From assembly GCA_964355775.1 (NCBI GenBank), contig CAYHEP010000008.1, positions 1 to 27,057 on the forward strand: a stretch of DNA of 27,057 nt. The letters are read 5' to 3'. Below, in pieces: positions 1 through 7,440 of the stretch. How positions within the stretch are numbered: the stretch's first letter is position 1; each line of letters starts with the position of its first letter. This DNA is from JBBTSB01 sp964355775. GTDB lineage: Bacteria; Patescibacteriota; Minisyncoccia; 2-02-FULL-40-12; IGHO2-01-FULL-4-A. The translations under genes and the position numbers were made by a program. The notes under the pieces were generated by a model, which saw only the letters and a list, made by a program, of their open reading frames with translations, was not told where the DNA came from and ran no database searches.

Positions 1-111
1 TGGAAAAAAAACACGCTGATTATAAAAGTTACTAAAACTCCTTTCATGGTTTCAGAAGGAAGGGTTGAACAGGGTCTCCGGGAGAAATTATTTGAGACTC
101 TTAATAAATAA
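1..111 (+). CDS. C-terminal end of an unidentified protein (partial)
   Basis: An open frame enters from the left edge and stops with TAA at 109-111, leaving 36 residues. The tail is basic and mixed alpha/beta in composition (it ends KLFETLNK). There is too little to identify a family. The stop lies only 2 nt before the next ATG, so it is probably co-transcribed with the 58-aa gene that follows. Confidence 0.6.
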   Translation, partial: WKKNTLIIKVTKTPFMVSEGRVEQGLREKLFETLNK

Positions 112-113
112 TC

Positions 114-290
114 ATGTCCGACCAACTCATCACCGAAATCGAAGAACTGATTGCAAAGGCAAATGTAGATATCGCGCTGTATGATGCGCGGCAAAATGAG
201 CGCACGGCGCAAGCGCGGGAGTTGATTGTGTCAATCGAGGGCGATTTGGAACAACTCAAAGAACACATTCGACAGCTCATCGTGAGTTGA
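114..290 (+). CDS. 58-aa coiled-coil-like small protein, unknown function
   Basis: The ORF runs from ATG at 114 to TGA at 288-290 and encodes 58 residues. The protein is almost entirely helical in composition and rich in Glu, Gln, Leu and Ile, with heptad-like spacing (for example LITEIEELIAKA near the start and LEQLKEHIRQLI at the end). No signal peptide, membrane segment or Cys/His cluster is seen. It begins 2 nt after the preceding stop, which suggests translational coupling, and it has no evident Shine-Dalgarno sequence. I do not recognise a family; a short dimeric coiled coil is the most I can infer. Confidence 0.55.
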   Translation: MSDQLITEIEELIAKANVDIALYDARQNERTAQARELIVSIEGDLEQLKEHIRQLIVS

Positions 291-315
291 CTATTCATAT
301 TGAAAGCGGTTTAAT
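287..315 (+). promoter_or_regulatory. Predicted strong sigma70-type promoter for the structured small-ORF unit
   Basis: TTGACT (287-292), a 17-nt spacer and TTTAAT (310-315) are close to the -35/-10 consensus. The -35 box overlaps the TGA stop of the preceding gene. A start near 321-323 would begin the transcript right at the first hairpin of the structured unit. Confidence 0.55.
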
Positions 316-320
316 ATGAC

Positions 321-490
321 ATGAAGGAGGCCTTCATGAAGAGGGTTATGGATGTGGGGACCGGATGCCAAGTTCCTGCTTGGTCCCGCACATATCCCCG
401 CCTCTGGCGGGTCCTGAGGTACATCCGTGAACAGATCCAGTACTATCTGTTCACATGACGCGGGCGCGAACCTAGAGGACTCGCGCCCGC
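321..490 (+). ncRNA. Candidate structured RNA: five consecutive hairpins
   Basis: Five inverted repeats follow one another. (1) ATGAAGG 321-327 pairs with CCTTCAT 331-337 (7 bp, 3-nt loop). (2) CCAAG 368-372 pairs with CTTGG 379-383, extended by GGGA 357-360 with TCCC 384-387. (3) CCCGCC 397-402 pairs with GGCGGG 406-411. (4) GTGAACAGAT 427-436 pairs with ATCTGTTCAC 445-454 (10 bp). (5) GCGGGCGCGA 460-469 pairs with TCGCGCCCGC 481-490 (10 bp). A strong promoter sits immediately upstream. I do not recognise it as tmRNA, RNase P, SRP RNA, 6S RNA or a T-box. It may be a structured RNA, a structured mRNA for the 40-aa ORF, or both. Confidence 0.4.
336..458 (+). CDS. 40-aa basic miniprotein with a strong Shine-Dalgarno sequence
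   Basis: ATG at 336 is preceded by AAGGAGG at 324-330 (5-nt spacing), one of the few strong ribosome-binding sites in the window. The frame stops at 456-458. The peptide is basic and aromatic, with several Arg, Trp and Tyr residues (RTYPRLWRVLRYIREQ near the C-terminus) and a single Cys. The SD and ATG lie inside hairpin 1 of the structured unit, and hairpins 2-4 lie within the reading frame, so translation and folding would compete. It could be a leader peptide or a chance ORF inside a structured RNA. No family is recognised. Confidence 0.4.
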   Translation: MKRVMDVGTGCQVPAWSRTYPRLWRVLRYIREQIQYYLFT

Positions 491-524
491 CCCCACACTA
501 GCCATTGAGGCTTTTTGTTTTTTT
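460..524 (+). terminator. Probable terminator of the structured unit
   Basis: A perfect 10-bp GC-rich stem (460-469 with 481-490) is followed by a smaller stem AGCC 500-503 with GGCT 509-512 that runs directly into a T-rich tract (512-524, one G interrupting). The large stem has no U-tract of its own, so either stem could be the functional one. It would insulate aspS, whose promoter overlaps the distal part. Confidence 0.45.
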
Positions 525-534
525 GTGGTATGAT
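505..534 (+). promoter_or_regulatory. aspS promoter, extended -10, leaderless
   Basis: TTGAGG (505-510), an 18-nt spacer and TGG-TATGAT (extended -10, 526-534). Only 6 nt separate the -10 box from the ATG at 541, so transcription should begin at or next to the start codon. This supports start 541 rather than the in-frame ATG at 505, which lies upstream of the promoter. Confidence 0.55.
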
Positions 535-540
535 ATTTTC

Positions 541-1929
541 ATGAATCGTACGAACATTCTGGATACAACAAACAAGGTCGGCGAAAGCGTCGAGCTGTTT
601 GGCTGGGTCAATGTTCGGCGCGATCATGGCAAGCTGATTTTTATTGATTTGCGGGATCGTTCTGGAGTCGTGCAAACAGTGTTTAATAATATGCCGGAAG
701 CGCAAGCACTTCGTTCGGAGTTTGTGGTGCATGTCACGGGTGTCGTAGCAAAACGGCCGGAAAAATTAGTAAATCCACACCTTCCCACGGGGGCTATTGA
801 GATTCAAGTTTCAAGTTTTGAGATTCTCTCCGAAGCTGCCACACCGCCATTTCCACTCGATACGGACGGCTACGAGATTGATGAGGAGGCACGCATGCAG
901 TATCGGTATCTGGATTTGCGCCGTGAGCGGATGAAAAATAATATCATACTACGTCACAAGATCAGCACACTGGTGCGAGAGTATTTAAATAAACATGATT
1001 TCGTTGAGATCGAGACGCCAACGCTGACGAAGACCAGCCCCGAAGGAGCGCGGGATTTTCTCGTGCCGTCGCGATTTCATCCCGGTAAATTTTATGCTTT
1101 GCCGCAGGCACCCCAACAGTACAAGCAATTGCTCATGATCGCCGGTTTTGAGCGCTACTATCAGCTCGCTCATGCGTTTCGCGATGAGGACTTGCGTGGC
1201 AACAGGCAGTTCGAACACACGCAGATCGATCTTGAAATGTCGTTTGTCACGGCGCGCGATGTATTGGACGTGGTGGAGGGCATGATGATCCATGTTGCGG
1301 AATCGTGCGGGAAGCGTGTTTGGAAAAAACCGTTTCCGGTGTTTACCCACGAGGAGGCGATGAAGCAATTTAGTTCGGACAAGTTTGATCTTAGAGAAAA
1401 TAAGGAGGATCAGGAGGTGATGGCATTTGCATGGGTGATAGACTTCCCGTTGTTCTCCGTCGAAGACGGATCCGCCGAAGGCGGAGAAAAAACCCTTACT
1501 TTCGCGCACAATCCGTTTTCCGCGCCAAAGCCCGAACACGTGGAAAAACTCATGAAAGGCGAAGATCTGGAGTCCCTACGTGCCAATCAATATGATTTGG
1601 TATGCAATGGCGTCGAGATGGCATCGGGCGGAGTGCGCATTTCGGATCCCAAGGTCCAGCGCAAAGTTTTTGAAATTATGGGTCTGACGCCCGAAGAAAC
1701 TGAAGAGCGTTTTGGGCATCTCATCAAAGCGTATGAGTTCGGTGCTCCGCCCCATGCAGGTATGGCGCCCGGTCTCGATCGTTTGGTGACGATGATCGCC
1801 AACGAGCCTGACATCCGTGAGGTAATAGCATTTCCGGTAAGTGCAAAAGGACAAACTTCTGTCATGGACGCGCCTTCGGTGGTGCCGGAAAAACAGCTAA
1901 AAGAACTTCATCTCAATATAAAAAAATGA
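541..1929 (+). CDS. aspS: Aspartyl-tRNA synthetase, compact form lacking the GAD domain
   Basis: This class II synthetase charges tRNA-Asp (or Asp/Asn if non-discriminating) in the cytoplasm. The 462-aa product has the N-terminal OB-fold anticodon domain (GWVNVRRDHGKLIFIDLRDR, about residues 20-40), the bacterial-type flipping-loop region (SPEGARDFLVPSR), motif 2 (FRDEDLRGNRQFEHTQIDLE) and motif 3 (GLDRLVTMI) near the C-terminus. Bacterial AspRS is usually near 590 aa because of a GAD insertion between motifs 2 and 3. Here that interval is replaced by a short linker (around FDLRENKEDQEVMAFAWV). A tandem palindrome lies in the next loop. It overlaps the following gene by ATGA. Identification is firm; tRNA-Asn discrimination cannot be read from the sequence. 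Confidence 0.96.
   Translation: MNRTNILDTTNKVGESVELFGWVNVRRDHGKLIFIDLRDRSGVVQTVFNNMPEAQALRSEFVVHVTGVVAKRPEKLVNPHLPTGAIEIQVSSFEILSEAATPPFPLDTDGYEIDEEARMQYRYLDLRRERMKNNIILRHKISTLVREYLNKHDFVEIETPTLTKTSPEGARDFLVPSRFHPGKFYALPQAPQQYKQLLMIAGFERYYQLAHAFRDEDLRGNRQFEHTQIDLEMSFVTARDVLDVVEGMMIHVAESCGKRVWKKPFPVFTHEEAMKQFSSDKFDLRENKEDQEVMAFAWVIDFPLFSVEDGSAEGGEKTLTFAHNPFSAPKPEHVEKLMKGEDLESLRANQYDLVCNGVEMASGGVRISDPKVQRKVFEIMGLTPEETEERFGHLIKAYEFGAPPHAGMAPGLDRLVTMIANEPDIREVIAFPVSAKGQTSVMDAPSVVPEKQLKELHLNIKK
1456..1485 (+). repeat. Tandem intragenic palindrome, TCCGYC-N3-GRCGGA type
   Basis: Two adjacent 15-nt palindromes: TCCGTC-GAA-GACGGA and TCCGCC-GAA-GGCGGA. They lie in aspS in a loop after the WVIDFPLF segment and encode SVEDGSAEGGE. 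The same 30-nt architecture recurs at 20099-20128, and a single unit occurs at 6228-6242. Confidence 0.75.
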
Positions 1930-2096
1930 CATGGCTTGCAATCATCGGCGCGTTGTTGTTTATGCTTGGCATCCTGACTCGGGATGGAAACATGGACGAT
2001 CTTACGACAAAGTTTGGAGTTTTGATGTACAATATCAGCAAGATCATACTAGTTCTCTTTATTATTTTTTCACTCATTGCATGGTTTAAAAAATGA
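1926..2096 (+). CDS. 56-aa membrane miniprotein with two transmembrane segments
   Basis: ATG at 1926 overlaps the aspS stop (ATGA), and its own TGA (2094-2096) overlaps the ATG of the carboxypeptidase gene in the same way. This double coupling strongly suggests a real gene. The 56 residues contain two hydrophobic stretches, about residues 3-18 (LAIIGALLFMLGIL) and 38-54 (ISKIILVLFIIFSLIAW), separated by a polar 20-residue loop with several Asp and Lys residues. It ends in a basic FKK. No family is recognised. Its position between aspS and two peptidoglycan genes suggests a small inner-membrane component of the envelope operon. Confidence 0.7.
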   Translation: MTWLAIIGALLFMLGILTRDGNMDDLTTKFGVLMYNISKIILVLFIIFSLIAWFKK

Positions 2097-3031
2097 AACG
2101 ACATGTTGGGACTATTATCGTCGGGACAGTGTTCGGTATTGGAGTTTTTTTTGTTTTTCAACATGCTCAAAATCCATCTAAGAGCTCTTTGACAGGCGTC
2201 GCTCCGATTGTGCAAAATGTACAGGCGTTTATTTTGCCCATAGCTCAAATCACCTATCATCCGATCCGTGATTTCAACATTCCGGAACCGGTGATTGGCG
2301 CGCGCGCGGCGATACTGATGGATGCGAAATCTGGGCGAATTCTTTTTGCAAAACAAGCCGACCAGCGTATGCCAATCGCCTCCATCACCAAGCTCATGAG
2401 CGCGATCGTCATTCTCGAGCATCTTGATCTTTCTTCGACCTATACCGTTGCCGCGGAGGATCTCAATGTGGACGGCATCGGTCCCGATTTTGTCAAAGGC
2501 GAGCAGTTTATCGGAAGCGATCTTTTTATGTTGATGTTGATGAAATCCTCAAACGATGCCGTGTCGGTGTTTGCCACCGCTTTGCATGAGCAGGGGTTTG
2601 ACATCGTTGACCTCATGAATCAAAAAGCTCGCGACTTTGGGATGACCAGCACGCATTTTGCGGATCCCGCCGGTCTGGACGACAATGATACGTATTCTAC
2701 GGCTATAGACGTCGTTGCCCTCATGCATGCAACTCAAACCCTGCCTTCCATTACTCGTCCATTGACTACTCGAGAAGCATCGATATACACGCGGGGCGGT
2801 AGGATGTATCATGTGACAAATACCAATCAGCTGTTGTCAGTCATTCCAGAAATTGAAATTGGAAAAACCGGCAATACGACAGGGGCGCTTGGTACCATGG
2901 CTCTTGGAGTGCGTGTTTCAACGACTGGCGATGAAATTATGAGCGTCATACTTGGATCGGCGGATCGGTTTGGTGATACGAGAAAACTGATTACATGGGG
3001 TAAACAAGCGCACAAATGGGAACTACCGTAG
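2093..3031 (+). CDS. D-alanyl-D-alanine carboxypeptidase (peptidase S11, DacA/PBP5-like)
   Basis: This is a serine peptidase that trims the terminal D-Ala from peptidoglycan stem peptides outside the membrane. All three penicillin-binding motifs are present: SITK at residues 97-100 (nucleophile Ser97), SSN at 152-154 and KTG at 258-260. A membrane anchor or uncleaved signal occupies about residues 5-23. At 312 aa it is near the short end of the family and has no clear C-terminal PBP5 beta domain or amphipathic helix, so the N-terminal anchor probably holds it to the membrane. It starts by ATGA overlap with the 56-aa gene and overlaps mraY by 16 nt. The wall-synthesis context fits. Confidence 0.93.
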   Translation: MKRHVGTIIVGTVFGIGVFFVFQHAQNPSKSSLTGVAPIVQNVQAFILPIAQITYHPIRDFNIPEPVIGARAAILMDAKSGRILFAKQADQRMPIASITKLMSAIVILEHLDLSSTYTVAAEDLNVDGIGPDFVKGEQFIGSDLFMLMLMKSSNDAVSVFATALHEQGFDIVDLMNQKARDFGMTSTHFADPAGLDDNDTYSTAIDVVALMHATQTLPSITRPLTTREASIYTRGGRMYHVTNTNQLLSVIPEIEIGKTGNTTGALGTMALGVRVSTTGDEIMSVILGSADRFGDTRKLITWGKQAHKWELP

Positions 3032-4077
3032 ACACAGCGCAATTTTTTAATGTATTGAACGTTGTCCGCATTTTTACCGTCGTCGCGGCGGCATTTTTCC
3101 TTACTCTTATTTTGACGCCATTGTGGACGCGAGTGTTATTTAAATATAAGCTTGGCAAACAGCTTCGTAATTCCGATCAAGCGCCGGTTTTTCATGAACT
3201 CCATAAAAATAAAGAGGGCACGCCAACGATGGGCGGGGTGTTGATATGGGGCACGGTGGCGCTGATCACGTTTATTTTTTGGGTGACGAAATACAATTTT
3301 CTTTCACGCAGTCAGACATGGCTCCCGTTGGCGATGCTGTTGTTGGCGGGAGTGCTTGGTGCGGTTGACGATCTTTTTGGTGTTTTTCGGCGCGGACCTA
3401 ATGGCGGAGGACTCCAGATGAAACTTCGTGTTTTGCTCTATCTCGTTATCGCCGCGATCGGCGCGTGGTGGTTTTACGCAAAGCTTGGATTTGATACGAT
3501 CAACATTCCGTTTCTTGGAGACATCGCGGTGTACGGATGGTACCCGCTGATTTTCATCATTATTATTTTTTCCACGGCATTTTCGGCGAACGAAACCGAT
3601 GGTCTTGACGGACTCGCTGCTGGAGTGTTTCTCACCACCTTCGCCGCCTACGGCGTGATTGCGTTCGACCAAGGGCGTATGGACCTCGTTGCGTTTATCG
3701 CGGCGATCATCGGCTCGCTCATCGCGTTTTTATGGTACAACATATTCCCTGCGAGGTTTTTTATGGGGGACACCGGATCCATGTCCCTTGGCGTGGTGCT
3801 GGGCGTGATCGCGATGCTGACAAATACCCCTCTGTTGTTGATTCCCATCGGCTGTATTTTTGTACTTGAGTCGTTTTCCGTCATTGTGCAAACTATTTCA
3901 AAAAAATTCCGCAATAAAAAAATCTTTCTTTCCGCGCCGATCCATCACCACTTCGAGGCAAAGGGCTGGCACGAGAGCAAAGTTACGATGCGTTTTTGGA
4001 TGATCTCCGCCATCGGCGCCATTATCGGTATTATTATCTTTTTGATTGACTCCAAGATACCGCCTCTGTTACATTAA
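3016..4077 (+). CDS. mraY: Phospho-N-acetylmuramoyl-pentapeptide transferase
   Basis: MraY transfers phospho-MurNAc-pentapeptide to undecaprenyl phosphate to make lipid I in the cytoplasmic membrane. The 353-aa polytopic protein has the family signatures: the HKNKEGTPTMGG loop near residue 60, the Asp-Asp pair at 118-119 (VDDLFG), NETDGLDGLAAG at 192-203, FMGDTGS with Asp252, and the HHH loop at 310-312 (PIHHHFEAKGWHE). About ten hydrophobic segments are visible and the length is normal. It overlaps the carboxypeptidase gene by 16 nt. The purL promoter is embedded in its last 10 codons. Confidence 0.97.
   Translation: MGTTVDTAQFFNVLNVVRIFTVVAAAFFLTLILTPLWTRVLFKYKLGKQLRNSDQAPVFHELHKNKEGTPTMGGVLIWGTVALITFIFWVTKYNFLSRSQTWLPLAMLLLAGVLGAVDDLFGVFRRGPNGGGLQMKLRVLLYLVIAAIGAWWFYAKLGFDTINIPFLGDIAVYGWYPLIFIIIIFSTAFSANETDGLDGLAAGVFLTTFAAYGVIAFDQGRMDLVAFIAAIIGSLIAFLWYNIFPARFFMGDTGSMSLGVVLGVIAMLTNTPLLLIPIGCIFVLESFSVIVQTISKKFRNKKIFLSAPIHHHFEAKGWHESKVTMRFWMISAIGAIIGIIIFLIDSKIPPLLH
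4046..4075 (+). promoter_or_regulatory. Purine operon promoter upstream of purL, leaderless
   Basis: TTGACT (4046-4051), an 18-nt spacer, then TGT-TACATT (extended -10, 4067-4075). The -10 box overlaps the mraY stop codon, and the purL ATG is 5 nt downstream. The near-consensus -35 makes this one of the better promoters in the window. It leaves no room for a purine riboswitch or an attenuator. Confidence 0.55.
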
Positions 4078-4080
4078 ATC

Positions 4081-6434
4081 ATGGTTCGAATTATTGTTAC
4101 CTCCAAACTCGACCCCTCCAAGGCCGCTGTTTATACGATAGATGCGAAATTATCTGCGAACGAACTAAAGCGCTGTATGGCGCTTTTATTAAACCCTCTG
4201 ATTGAGTATTCACCCCGAGGTCTCGCCTCGGGGAAGTTCGTAGAGATTGGTTATTTGCCTGGAGTTACTGACAATGTGGGAAACACGGCCACCGAAATGC
4301 TCGGTTACAAAGTATATTTTTCACAATTGTATTCTCGCAACGTGCCCGATTTTAATCCGTTGATCCAGCGATCTTCGAAAAACAAGTTTTTGGATGTCCC
4401 TCGCGTCGTTTTGCCCAAGCCCAATCAAGCACAGATCATCAATCTCGATGTCAGTGATGATGAACTCATGAAGATCAGCAAGGAGCGCACGCTCGCGCTT
4501 GATTTTCCGTCTATGAAGGCGATACAGAAGCACAAGCCTATGTTGACAGACGTAGAGCTTGAGGCGCTCGCGCAAACATGGTCAGAGCATTGCAAACACA
4601 CGATCTTTGCAGATCCGCTTGATGATATAAAAGAAGGATTATATAAAAAATATATCAAAGGAGCCACGGCGAAAATCAAAGCCCAAAATCCAAATGTCAA
4701 AAAGTTTCTTGTTTCAGTTTTTTCAGATAATTCAGGGGCGNNNNNNNNNNNNNNNNNNNNNNNNNNNNNNNNNNNNNNNNNNNNNNNNNNNNNNNNNNNN
4801 NNNNNNNNNNNNNNNNNNNNNNNNNNNNNNNNNNNNNNNNTGCGGCAAAGCCACTCGTGTTTGCAGGAACCGTCGGTCTCATTCCCAGAAAAGTCAAAAG
4901 TCAATGGTCACATGTCAAAAGTGCCCTTCCCGGCGATTACATCGTTATGGTCGGGGGGCGTGTAGGGATGGACGGAATTCATGGAGCAACGTTTTCATCT
5001 GAATCATTGAATCCAAACAGTCCAGCTACGGCCGTCCAGATCGGCGATCCGATCACCCAAAAAAAGATGTCCGATGCCATCGTCAAAGAGGCACGCGATA
5101 TGGGACTCTATCACAGTATCACCGATTGTGGTGCCGGGGGACTTTCGAGTTCGGTGGGGGAAATGGCGGAGCAATCGTGTGGCGCGGAAGTCGAGCTTTC
5201 CAATGTTCCACTCAAGTATCCCGGCCTCGAGCCGTGGCAAATCTGGATTTCGGAATCACAGGAACGCATGACACTCGCTATCCCGTCCAAACACTGGAAA
5301 CAATTTCACGATCTCATGACACGACGAGGCGTGGAAGCGACGGTGATTGGAAAGTTTACGAAGTCTGATAAATGTGTCGTGAAATATCATGGCAAGATAG
5401 TCATGGATCTATCTCTTGAATTTTTACACAATGGGCGTCCAGTTAAAATTCAAAAATCCAAAAAGCCTAGCATATCAAAGACAAAATCAAGGTTGAACCT
5501 TGATTTCAGCATGCAAATGCTTGCTGATCCGAATATTGCTAGTTATCAGTTTTTGTCCCAGCAATACGACCATACGGTCCAAGGCACGGCAGTCATCGGA
5601 CCCTTACAAGGCAAAGGGATGGTAAACGGCAAAGCATCCGTGCTTGCGCCGGTGTTGGGATCAAAGCGGGGGATAGTGTTGAGTCATGCGCTTGCGCCCG
5701 ACATGACCGAATCTGACCCTTACGGCATGGCAAAGTATGTGATAGAACAAGCGATTCAAAATTCGGTTGCGATCGGCGCAGATCCCAATTACATTGCACT
5801 GCTTGATAATTTTTGCTGGTGTAGTTCTGATGAGCCCGAGCGCTTGTGGCAACTCAAAGAAGCCTGTCGTGGAGCCTACGATACTGCTGTCGCCTACGGT
5901 ACGCCATTTATTTCCGGCAAAGATAGTATGTTCAATGACTTCAAAGGATTTGATGCCAACGGCAAGCCAGTCAAAATATCCGCCCTTCCCACACTCCTCA
6001 TCTCCGCCCTCGGAGTTATTCCGGATGTGACAAAAACGGTGACCGAAGATCTAAAAAATTCGGGCGATCTAGTATATCTTTTAAACTTTAAACTTTTAAA
6101 CCTTAAACGTTACTATCAAGCCGTTCAAAAAAATCTCATCGCATCCGCAATCAGTATTGGCCGCGGCGGTATCGAAGTCGCCATCGCCAAATCCGCCATG
6201 GCAGGCATGATCGGCATAGAAGTCTCATCCGCCCTGGGCGGATCAGGAATTATTGTCTCGATTAAGCCTGAAAACAAAAAAGCATTTGAAAAAATTATGA
6301 AAGAAAATAGTATAAAACTCATCGGCACCGTTTCTGACGATACAACGATCGTGGTAAAATCAGAACGAAACATTATCCGCCTCCCGGTCGCAGAGGCGTT
6401 GAAAGCATATAAGTCTACGTTTAAAAATTATTAA
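4081..6434 (+). CDS. purL: Phosphoribosylformylglycinamidine synthase, PurL subunit (interrupted by an assembly gap)
   Basis: PurL converts FGAR, glutamine-derived ammonia and ATP to FGAM, with PurQ as glutaminase. About 220 residues precede the N-run and 530 follow it. The N-terminus resembles the PurS-like region of longer PurL proteins (MVRIIVTSKLDPSKAAVYTI), and the catalytic-site signature WSEHCKHT is at about residues 167-174. After the gap come CGAGGLSSSVGEMAEQ, IWISESQERM and a second AIR-synthase-like half (FISGKDSMFND). The two pieces are in different frames, but the N-run length is arbitrary. The gap probably hides the KVETHN-type nucleotide/Mg-binding region (inference). Three or four intragenic repeats lie in it. 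The gene is probably intact in the organism. Confidence 0.93.
4212..4236 (+). repeat. Intragenic palindrome CCCCGAGG-N5-CCTCGGGG, copy 1
   Basis: Perfect 8-bp arms (4213-4220 and 4226-4233) with loop TCTCG. The 25 nt from 4212 to 4236 are identical to 14941-14965 in purM. In purL it is read as SPRGLASGK. Confidence 0.85.
4741..4840. other. Assembly gap (100 N) inside purL, true missing sequence
   Basis: Exactly 100 N, a placeholder length. Unlike the other two gaps, the flanks share no overlap, and the reading frame and PurL family layout imply missing coding sequence, probably on the order of 100 codons. Confidence 0.9.
5484..5506 (+). repeat. Intragenic palindrome, GGTT-S-AACC family, in purL
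   Basis: Arms AAATCAAGGTT and AACCTTGATTT are perfect (11 + 1 + 11). It is read as KSRLNLDF, just after a Lys/Ser-rich stretch that also looks like inserted low-complexity sequence. Confidence 0.8.
6078..6108 (+). repeat. AT-rich tandem repeat (TTTAAAC units) in purL
   Basis: Four imperfect 7-8-nt units: CTTTTAAAC, TTTAAAC, TTTTAAAC, CTTAAAC. They encode LLNFKLLNLK, much like the peptide encoded by the AT-rich repeat in purN. Confidence 0.6.
6228..6242 (+). repeat. Single TCCGCC-N3-GGCGGA palindrome in purL
   Basis: TCCGCC-CTG-GGCGGA has perfect 6-bp arms. It is read within VSSALGGSG. It is a single unit of the palindrome found in tandem in aspS and in the Memo/CapA gene. Confidence 0.6.
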
Positions 6435-6437
6435 TTT

Positions 6438-6785
6438 ATGAACGAAAAACCACTACCTGATCATTTGCCGGAAAATACTCAGGATCGTGAAAAAGTTATT
6501 CAACTTTTTTTTCAGTGCAAGGAAGTGATAGAAAAAGATATACTCGAATTTTCTCTCACTACCATTGAAGCTGTGGGTTTAAGAAAAATCGTTGAGGACG
6601 TTTTAAAAAGAGGCGATCAGGATTCAAAGGGTTTATCTCGCTTAGCTAATTGGCAGGAAGTTATTGCTCGTTTTTTTGATCATTTTTATGACATTGATCC
6701 CCAAGCTGCAAAGACATTATTTGATGATCCAGAAGAATTTAAAGAATATATTCGTCGCAAACAAGCAGAATTACATCATGAATAA
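6438..6785 (+). CDS. 115-aa hypothetical protein between purL and purQ
   Basis: The ORF starts 3 nt after purL and overlaps purQ by 8 nt, so it sits inside the purine operon. The product is acidic, Glu/Lys-rich and predicted all-helical, without signal peptide, membrane segment or metal motif. The C-terminal half contains LANWQEVIARFFDHFYDIDP followed by FDDPEEFKEYIRRK. Its A+T content and codon use (many TTT, AAA, GAA) are richer than those of its neighbours, which may indicate recent acquisition. I do not recognise the family. A PurS role is unlikely because PurL already carries a PurS-like N-terminus and this protein lacks the PurS beta-strand pattern. Confidence 0.7.
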   Translation: MNEKPLPDHLPENTQDREKVIQLFFQCKEVIEKDILEFSLTTIEAVGLRKIVEDVLKRGDQDSKGLSRLANWQEVIARFFDHFYDIDPQAAKTLFDDPEEFKEYIRRKQAELHHE

Positions 6786-7440
6786 ACCACGCGCAATAAT
6801 TCTTTCCGGATACGGATTAAATTGTGAAGACGAGACGGCGTTTGCGTTTGAGACGGCGGGAGCCAAGACGGATATCGTGCATATCAATGAATTGAGGAGT
6901 TCAACCTCTCAATTAAAGAAATATCAAATTCTCGCAATTCCAGGGGGATTTAGTTTTGGTGATGATACGGGATCGGGGAAGGCGTTTGCGCACAAACTCA
7001 AGGCCAAGTTAGGCGATCAGCTTAATGAATTTCTTGCGCGCGATACGCTCATGGCTGGGATTTGTAACGGCTTTCAGATTTTGACGAGCGCGGGAATTTT
7101 GCCCGGAGCGCTGACGCATAATGATAGTGGGAGATATATATCAAAATGGGTTGAGGTTGAGGCGGCAGGTAATTCACCTTGGGTTGCGGATATAAAAAAA
7201 ATGCCCGTGCCTATTGCCCATGGTGAAGGCAAGTATATTCCTGATCCTGCGCAACCGCCCGTTGTCGCTTTTCGCTATGTGGAAAACCCCAACGGCTCGA
7301 CAGATGACATCGCGGGGATTGTAGGATATGATGGAAGAGTACTGGGCATGATGCCTCATCCGGAACGAGCGCAGTTTTCATGGCAAAAAGGTGGCGAAGG
7401 AATAAAGATATTTCAAAATGCCGTCAGATACTTTAAATGA
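6778..7440 (+). CDS. purQ: FGAM synthase glutaminase subunit PurQ
   Basis: PurQ is a class I glutamine amidotransferase that hydrolyses glutamine and feeds ammonia to PurL. The 220-aa product shows the PGGFSFGDD oxyanion region, nucleophile Cys96 in GICNGFQIL, and the His194/Glu196 pair in MPHPER. ATG at 6778 is chosen because the protein then begins directly with the family N-terminus (PRAIILSGYGLNCEDE). A longer in-frame start would read through the upstream gene. It overlaps both neighbours (8 nt with the 115-aa gene, 23 nt with purF). An imperfect palindrome lies at residues 38-47. Confidence 0.95.
   Translation: MNKPRAIILSGYGLNCEDETAFAFETAGAKTDIVHINELRSSTSQLKKYQILAIPGGFSFGDDTGSGKAFAHKLKAKLGDQLNEFLARDTLMAGICNGFQILTSAGILPGALTHNDSGRYISKWVEVEAAGNSPWVADIKKMPVPIAHGEGKYIPDPAQPPVVAFRYVENPNGSTDDIAGIVGYDGRVLGMMPHPERAQFSWQKGGEGIKIFQNAVRYFK
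6890..6914 (+). repeat. Intragenic palindrome, GGTT-S-AACC family, degenerate copy in purQ
   Basis: 12-nt arms with two adjacent mismatches around a central C (AATTGAGGAGTT / AACCTCTCAATT). It is read as ELRSSTSQL, the alternative frame used by this family. Confidence 0.65.

Noticed and set aside
505..540. Upstream in-frame start for aspS
   Set aside because: The extra 12 residues would be translated from the promoter and T-tract; the family N-terminus fits the ATG at 541.
985..1539. 184-aa minus-strand ORF inside aspS, and similar long antisense ORFs in purF and guaB
   Set aside because: They are shadows of strongly conserved plus-strand genes, with no family match and atypical His/Arg-rich composition.
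4000..4080. Purine riboswitch or attenuator in front of purL
   Set aside because: The predicted -10 ends 5 nt before the ATG and the upstream DNA codes for MraY, so there is no leader to hold one.
4741..4840. Frameshifted or split purL
   Set aside because: The N-run length is a placeholder, so the frame difference carries no information; conserved motifs on both sides indicate one gene.
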